A model generated the notes under the pieces. It was not told the DNA's origin. It ran no database searches and was given only the letters and a program-made list of their open reading frames with translations. DNA of 19,581 bases from Candidatus Nanopelagicales bacterium (GTDB lineage Bacteria; Actinomycetota; Actinomycetes; S36-B12): positions 1 through 19,581 of the forward strand of contig JALQSY010000016.1 in NCBI GenBank assembly GCA_023264215.1, written 5' to 3'. Below, piece by piece: positions 15,486 through 19,581 of this stretch; position 1 is the stretch's first letter, and the number at the start of each line of letters is the position of its first letter. Made by a program: the position numbers and the translations under genes.

Positions 15486-17725
15486 CGAGGCAGCTGCAGG
15501 CCATCGTCTACGGCGACGTCAACCTCAACATCCTCGACGGATCGGCCATCTGGGTGCAGTCGATGTCCGAGGCCCTGTCGCGGGCCGGGGTCGCGGTGCG
15601 CGTGCTGCTCAAGGCACCCATCGAGACCGACCGACTCGTCGCGCCACTGCGCGCCATGCCCGGGGTCACGGTCGTCGACCCCTTCGCATCGGGTGCCGCC
15701 CGCTCATCCGGTCCACTGGCGGCGGACGAGGCCGTCGGCCTCCTCGAGCGGCTCGATGACGACACCCGCGCGGACCTTGTCGTCGTCCGAGGGCTGCGGC
15801 TCGTGACCGCCGCCGCCGGATCCACCCAGCTCCACGGACGGCTGTGGACCTATCTCACCGACATCCCGCAGAGCCCGCTGGACATCGACGACCTCGCGCG
15901 CGAGCGCCTGTCGACCATCGCGCTCGCGAGCAGATGGATGCTGTGCCAGACCGAAGAACTGAGATCGCTAATCGAGGCCACGGTGCCGGGAGCAAGCGGA
16001 CGATGCGTGATCTGGAGCCCGATCGTCCCCGACCCGGATCCCGGCACCGGCACGCGCACTCCCCTGACCGGTGATCGGCCACTGCGCCTGGTCTACACCG
16101 GCAAGTTCGCGCCCCTGTGGCGAACGCTCGAGATGACCGCTCTCCCGGCGGCCCTCGCTGAACGCGGCATCAGCGCCGAGGTCCACATGGTCGGCGACAA
16201 GATCCATGACGTGCCCGACGACCCGGGCTGGTCCGATCGCATGCGCGCGGCCCTGCAATCGACGCCGGGCGTGATCTGGCACGGGGGGATGCCGCGGCAG
16301 GAGGCCATGGCGCTGGCAGCATCGGGGGATCTCGGCCTGTCGTGGCGGGCACCGGAGATGGACGCGAGCCTGGAACTGAGCACCAAGGTGCTGGAGTTCG
16401 GAGTGCTCGGCGTGCCCGTGCTGCTCAACCGCACCCCCATGCACGAGGCACTCCTCGGCGAGGACTACCCGTTCTTCGTCGCCAATGAGCAGGACATCGC
16501 CGCAGCCGGCGCGGCCGTCGCGCAATCCCCGGCACTGCTGGACGAGGCGTCCGCATCGATCGCCCGTGCCGTCGCTCCGTTCCGGCTGGATGCCGCCACG
16601 GGACGGCTGCGCCGCATCCTCGATCGCACCTTCCCGCCCGATCCCGCCGTGCTGGCGCGATCGACCGCGGAGCGCGGTCGCGCGCTGCGGGTGGGAGTGG
16701 TCAGCCACGACCTGAAGTTCTTCACCCGCATCCAGGAGCACCTGGCCGGCCTCGAGGGGGTCGAACTCCGGCTCGACCACTGGGAAGCGCTCTCGGTCCA
16801 CGATGCGCGCCAGAGCGAGCAGATGGTCGCCTGGGCCGACGTCATCATCTGCGAGTGGGCCGGGCCCAACCTGGTCTGGTACAGCCGCCACAAGCGAGCC
16901 GGGCAGCGCCTCATCACGCGACTGCATCGCTTCGAACTCGAGGCCGGCTGGCTCGCTGACGTGCGGGCCGAGGCTATCGACCAGGTCGTGTGCGTCAGCC
17001 CCTACTACGCCCAGTTGACCGCTCAGCGCACCGGCTGGCCCGCCGATCGCATCGTCGTGATCCCCAACTGGGTCGACGTCGACCAATTCGACCGGGCCAA
17101 GTTGGACGGTGCGGAGTTCACCCTGGGGATGATCGGGATCTCCCCGCATCGCAAGCGCCCGGACCTCGGTGTGGCGGTCCTGGCCCGATTGCGCCGTCGC
17201 GATCGCCGCTTCCGCCTGGCGGTGAAGTCGAAACTGCCGTGGGACTACTGGTGGATCTGGCGCAAGCCCGAGGAGCGCGCCGAGGCCGAGCGCCTGTTCC
17301 ATCGACTCCACGACGACCCGCTCGTGGCAGGAGCGGTGACCTTCGACGGGTTCGGCGGTGACGTCGCCGCGTGGCTGCGCCGAGTCGGCTGGGTGCTGTC
17401 GACTTCGGACGACGAGAGCTTTCACCTCGCGCCCGCGGAGGGGATGGCATCGGGAGCCGTCCCGGCCCTGCTGCCGTGGCCCGGGGCGGACACGATCTAC
17501 GACACACGGTGGATCCATCCAGATCCTGCTGCCATCGCCGACGCGATCCACACCTCGGTCAGCCAGGGCCACTGGCAGGCCCAGCGCGAAGCGGCGCGCG
17601 ACCAGGTTCGTGCGTCGTTCCCCCTGGACGCGGTCTGCGACACGTGGGCGCGCATCCTGGTCGAGGACCTGTCTCCCGACACGGCGCACGGCACCCTGGC
17701 GCGCGGGACCGCCGAGTCGGCCTAG
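15482..17725 (+). CDS. tandem two-domain GT-B glycosyltransferase
   Basis: Predicted double glycosyltransferase (747 aa) with two consecutive GT-B modules. Module 1 (about 1-390) has IVYGDVNLNILDGSAIWVQS at the N-terminus, RLVYTGKFAPLW (202-213), WHGGMP (266-271) and STKVLEFGVLGVPVLL (300-315). Module 2 (about 402-735) has RVGVVSHDLKFF (403-414), VIPNWVDVDQF (526-536), GISPHRKRPDLGV (552-564) and an E-x7-E motif, E645-E653 in ESFHLAPAE, typical of GT4 catalysis. It could add two sugars in sequence (inference). The GTG at 15482 overlaps the previous TGA (GTGA). The same frame is open far upstream, but that stretch is Arg/Pro/Ala-rich shadow sequence and belongs to the previous gene in another frame. 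Its TAG stop shares the CTAG with the opposing truB stop. Confidence 0.87.
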   Translation: MTRQLQAIVYGDVNLNILDGSAIWVQSMSEALSRAGVAVRVLLKAPIETDRLVAPLRAMPGVTVVDPFASGAARSSGPLAADEAVGLLERLDDDTRADLVVVRGLRLVTAAAGSTQLHGRLWTYLTDIPQSPLDIDDLARERLSTIALASRWMLCQTEELRSLIEATVPGASGRCVIWSPIVPDPDPGTGTRTPLTGDRPLRLVYTGKFAPLWRTLEMTALPAALAERGISAEVHMVGDKIHDVPDDPGWSDRMRAALQSTPGVIWHGGMPRQEAMALAASGDLGLSWRAPEMDASLELSTKVLEFGVLGVPVLLNRTPMHEALLGEDYPFFVANEQDIAAAGAAVAQSPALLDEASASIARAVAPFRLDAATGRLRRILDRTFPPDPAVLARSTAERGRALRVGVVSHDLKFFTRIQEHLAGLEGVELRLDHWEALSVHDARQSEQMVAWADVIICEWAGPNLVWYSRHKRAGQRLITRLHRFELEAGWLADVRAEAIDQVVCVSPYYAQLTAQRTGWPADRIVVIPNWVDVDQFDRAKLDGAEFTLGMIGISPHRKRPDLGVAVLARLRRRDRRFRLAVKSKLPWDYWWIWRKPEERAEAERLFHRLHDDPLVAGAVTFDGFGGDVAAWLRRVGWVLSTSDDESFHLAPAEGMASGAVPALLPWPGADTIYDTRWIHPDPAAIADAIHTSVSQGHWQAQREAARDQVRASFPLDAVCDTWARILVEDLSPDTAHGTLARGTAESA

Positions 17726-18627
17726 CCCACTCCCCCCTCAGCGGGCCAGACAGCGGAGTACCTCGCAAGACCCGCCCGCTGCTCGGCGAGCGCGAGCAGG
17801 TGATCGCCGTGCAGCAGGGCCACCGTGCCGCTCGGCGGCGCCATCGGCGGCCACGGGATGCGCACGCCGTGGGACACCGATCGCACGTCGGCGTCGGCGA
17901 CCTCGACCCAGGGAAGCGATCGTCGAGCCACCAGGCCGGGAGCCACGAGCGGCGCGGAGCCGAAGTCGTCCACCTCGCAGGCGTCGTCGAGGGTGAGCGC
18001 GCCGGAGCGGGTCCTGCGCAGGGAGGTGATGTGGCCGCCGACGCCGAGGTCCGCGCCCAGATCGCGTGCCAGGGCGCGCACGTACGTGCCAGCCGAGCAG
18101 GCAACGCGCACATCCACGGCCGTGACCGTGACACCGCCGGCCTCGGCGTGCCGGATGGCCAGGATCTCCAGGGCCTCGACGGTGACGTCGCGCTCGGGCA
18201 GTTGGACATCCTCCCCCGCGCGGACGCGCTCATGCGCCCTCTTGCCATCCACGTGCACCGCACTCACCGCGCTCGGACGCTGGCGGACGGGGCCGCGCCA
18301 ACGGTCCATCGCTGTCTCGATATCGAGGCGCTCCAGTCGCGCCCCGTGGACGCTGACGAATTCGCCCTGACTGTCATCCGTGGTCGTCGCGGCGCCCAGC
18401 ACCATGGTCGCGAGGTACTCCTTGCCCTGCTCCGACAGGTGCCCGAGGAGGCGCGTGGCGGATCCGAGCCCCAGGACCAGGACCCCTGTCGCGAGAGGAT
18501 CAAGCGTCCCCGCGTGCCCGACCTTGCGGGTGCCCCACGCCTTGCGGGCGCGCGCCACGATGGCGTGCGATGTGGGTCCCGCAGGCTTGTCCACGACGAC
18601 GATGCCGTGAGGGACGGCCGCGGTCAT
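17722..18627 (-). CDS. truB: tRNA pseudouridine(55) synthase
   Basis: TruB (301 aa) forms pseudouridine 55 in the T-loop of tRNAs. The N-terminus shows GIVVVDKPAGPTSH (8-21) and the catalytic loop GHAGTLDPLATGVL with the nucleophile D43. Later come KEYLATMVLGAATTTDD, RPSAVSAVHVDGKRAHER, and VRVACSAGTYVRALARDLG with the conserved YxR. A C-terminal extension follows, ending PAEGGVG. The ATG at 18627 overlaps the rbfA stop (ATGA). Length and start fit the actinobacterial family. Its stop is interleaved with that of the opposing glycosyltransferase gene, so the island begins immediately at its 3' end; ribF, its usual downstream neighbour, is about 14 kb away. Confidence 0.97.
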   Translation of the reverse strand: MTAAVPHGIVVVDKPAGPTSHAIVARARKAWGTRKVGHAGTLDPLATGVLVLGLGSATRLLGHLSEQGKEYLATMVLGAATTTDDSQGEFVSVHGARLERLDIETAMDRWRGPVRQRPSAVSAVHVDGKRAHERVRAGEDVQLPERDVTVEALEILAIRHAEAGGVTVTAVDVRVACSAGTYVRALARDLGADLGVGGHITSLRRTRSGALTLDDACEVDDFGSAPLVAPGLVARRSLPWVEVADADVRSVSHGVRIPWPPMAPPSGTVALLHGDHLLALAEQRAGLARYSAVWPAEGGVG

Positions 18628-19061
18628 CCGACGGAGTCATCCTCGGACGGATGGCGGTAGGGATCGGGGTCACCGGCGTAGTCGGCGCCCGTCGCCCGGG
18701 CGTGGACCTCGGCATCGGACTCGGCCGCCGCCTTCAGCAGGTCGTCGATGTGGCGAGCGCTGTCCGGCAGGGCATCGAGCACGAACGCCAGCGTCGGGGT
18801 GTGCTTGATGCCCGTCTGCCGGCCGACCTCCGAGCGCAGGACGCCCTTGGCCGACTCGAGGGCGGCCGCGGTGGCCGCGCGCTCATCGTCATCGCCGTAG
18901 ACGGTGTAGAAGACGGTGGCCTCGCGCAGGTCCGGCGTCACGCGGGCATCCGTCACCGTGATGAAGCCCAGCCTGGGATCCTTGACCTTCATCTCCAGCG
19001 TCTCCGCCACGATCTCCCTGACCCGGTCCGCCAGCTTGCGTGCGCGTGCCTCCGACGCCAT
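18624..19061 (-). CDS. rbfA: ribosome-binding factor A
   Basis: RbfA (145 aa) is a small KH-like factor that binds the 30S subunit during late 16S rRNA maturation and cold adaptation. Recognisable segments: ARKLADRVREIVAETLEMKVKDPRLGFITVTDARVTPDLREATVFYTV is present as the family core (first half; see 19061-18915), then GIKHTPTLAFVLD and SARHIDDLLKAA. The tail YAGDPDPYR is typical of actinobacteria. ATG at 19061 is chosen for its GAAGGGGAA 5 nt upstream; a longer reading would overlap DUF503. Start and stop overlap the flanking genes (TGATG with DUF503, ATGA with truB), indicating a coupled operon. Confidence 0.96.
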   Translation of the reverse strand: MASEARARKLADRVREIVAETLEMKVKDPRLGFITVTDARVTPDLREATVFYTVYGDDDERAATAAALESAKGVLRSEVGRQTGIKHTPTLAFVLDALPDSARHIDDLLKAAAESDAEVHARATGADYAGDPDPYRHPSEDDSVG

Positions 19062-19366
19062 CACAGTTCCCCTTCGTCCTCGCCGCCGAACATCCGTCGA
19101 CGGGCTCCCACGAGCATGACCTCCGGCAGGGCAGCGACCCATGCCTCGCAGGCATCGACGACAGCCCTGGCATGGGCCGCATCGCCGGCGACCGCAGCGA
19201 CCGACACGACCGCCCGCCGATGCAAGTCCTGGTAGGCCGTCTCCGCTACCGCCACGTCGAACCTCCTGCGCACCTCCTTGACGATCGGCCGGACGATGCC
19301 GCGCTTCTCCTTGAGCGAGTGGACGTCACCGAGGAGGAGGTCCAGCTCGCAGGTCGCCACGAACAT
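19061..19366 (-). CDS. DUF503 (YlxP-like) protein
   Basis: Small DUF503-family protein (101 aa), commonly placed between infB and rbfA in actinobacteria and Firmicutes; a role in ribosome maturation has been proposed from that context. The N-terminus MFVATCELDLLLGDVHSLKEKR matches the family pattern (hydrophobic strand, then HSLKEKR), followed by V-x-P-I-V-K-E-V-R-R-R-F and AVAETAYQDLHRRAVVSVA. ATG at 19366 lies 10 nt after the preceding gene's stop. Its TGA overlaps the rbfA ATG by one base. Confidence 0.92.
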   Translation of the reverse strand: MFVATCELDLLLGDVHSLKEKRGIVRPIVKEVRRRFDVAVAETAYQDLHRRAVVSVAAVAGDAAHARAVVDACEAWVAALPEVMLVGARRRMFGGEDEGEL

Positions 19367-19376
19367 CGCGCCGCCG

Positions 19377-19581
19377 TTACGCGCGAGCCTTCTCGCGCAT
19401 CTCGTAGGTCTCGATCACGTCCTCCACCTTGACATCGCCGTAGGTGCCGAGGTTGATCGTGCCATCGGGGCCGACGAGATGCTCACCAGCGATCTGCTGC
19501 TGGCCGGCCGCCTGGGCGAGCGTGAGGGAGACCTGCGGCTCGCGCAGCACCCGCTTGAGGTGGCGGAAGACCGCATCCTGT
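19377..19581 (-). CDS. infB: translation initiation factor IF-2, C-terminal end (partial, probably chimeric)
   Basis: An open frame enters from the right edge (first full codon at 19580) and ends with TAA at 19377-19379. The last ~20 residues, YGDVKVEDVIETYEMREKARA, match the C-terminus of IF-2 (…DVKxGDVIExxE…), and the position immediately upstream of DUF503 and rbfA is where infB belongs. The residues before it do not fit IF-2: the LRRFKDDV…ECGIGL stretch of domain IV is absent, replaced by sequence resembling another protein (see 19446-19580). So only about 19377-19445 is confidently infB. The rest may be a contig misjoin. Confidence 0.7.
   Translation of the reverse strand, partial: QDAVFRHLKRVLREPQVSLTLAQAAGQQQIAGEHLVGPDGTINLGTYGDVKVEDVIETYEMREKARA
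19446..19580 (-). other. fragment resembling a Wza-like polysaccharide export protein, fused in frame to infB end
   Basis: The ~44 codons before the IF-2 tail read QDAVFRHLKRVLREPQ, then VSLTLAQAAGQQQIAGEHLV, then GPDGTINLGTYG. From memory this is close to the SLBB/polysaccharide-export (Wza-type) proteins of planctomycetes, where HL-x-VLREP-x-VSV-LAQ and QIAGEHLVGPDGTINLGTYG are followed by a SVYVAG-type continuation. Here the sequence switches instead to DVKVEDVIE of IF-2. The junction lies near 19433-19448, where both proteins plausibly share codons for Y-G. Assembly chimerism at a contig end is the simplest reading. Confidence 0.6.

Noticed and set aside
15968..17689. 573-codon minus-strand open frame opposite the two-domain glycosyltransferase
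   Set aside because: Antisense to a gene with GT4 motifs; the translation lacks domain-like features.
1..19581. tRNA or rRNA genes, CRISPR arrays, riboswitches and insertion sequences
   Set aside because: None recognised; the spacers are all under 185 nt and contain no repeat-spacer pattern, cloverleaf or transposase-like reading. An FMN riboswitch near ribF was considered and not seen.

Overview
This is a very GC-rich chromosomal window from an actinobacterium. The backbone is the conserved translation and RNA-processing block infB - DUF503/ylxP - rbfA - truB - ribF - rpsO - pnp, all on the minus strand. The actinobacterial call rests on this gene order, on the DUF503 gene between infB and rbfA, and on the YAGDPDPYR-type tail of RbfA. 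It was made by recognition, not by a database search.

Layout. From the right edge, reading leftward, come a C-terminal piece of infB (19377-19581), DUF503 (19061-19366), rbfA (18624-19061) and truB (17722-18627), tightly overlapped. At the left edge are ribF (2798-3688), rpsO (2411-2680) and pnp (21-2228), possibly followed by the first codons of another minus-strand gene. Between truB and ribF, which are normally close neighbours, sits a roughly 14-kb surface-polysaccharide island (about 3689-17721).

The island has three transcription units. (1) A plus-strand trio of sulfotransferases (3769-6904) runs divergently from ribF. (2) A minus-strand five-gene unit encodes, in order of transcription, a large GT4 glycosyltransferase, a UDP-HexNAc 6-dehydrogenase, an ABC-2 polysaccharide permease, its Wzt/RfbE-type ATPase and a second GT4 glycosyltransferase (12782 down to 6912). 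(3) A plus-strand unit encodes a WecB-type UDP-GlcNAc 2-epimerase, a frameshifted glycosyltransferase-like protein and a protein with two tandem GT-B domains (12861-17725). Units 2 and 3 diverge from a 78-bp spacer. Units 1 and 2 converge on a small hairpin, and unit 3 converges on truB with the two stop codons sharing one CTAG.

Working model (inference): the epimerase and dehydrogenase make a UDP-amino-uronic acid such as UDP-ManNAcA or UDP-GlcNAcA. The glycosyltransferases assemble a glycan, the ABC-2 transporter exports it, and three PAPS-dependent sulfotransferases, one carrying a C-terminal membrane hairpin, sulfate it. A sulfated, amino-uronate-containing cell-surface polymer in an actinobacterium is the most interesting reading of the window. 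No PAPS-synthesis genes are present here.

Three places need caution. A long open frame at 13943-17725 looks like one 1260-residue protein, but its middle is out of frame: it is really two genes with a 1-nt frameshift in the first. The right end appears chimeric: the last ~20 codons are InfB, but the ~44 codons before them resemble a Wza-like polysaccharide export protein of planctomycete type, which suggests a misjoined contig end. The ABC-2 permease has no ATG, GTG or TTG at the expected position and seems to start at a CTG overlapping the preceding stop. No tRNA, rRNA, CRISPR array, insertion sequence or att site was recognised, and no gene-free stretch exceeds 300 bases (the longest is 182 bases, between rpsO and pnp).
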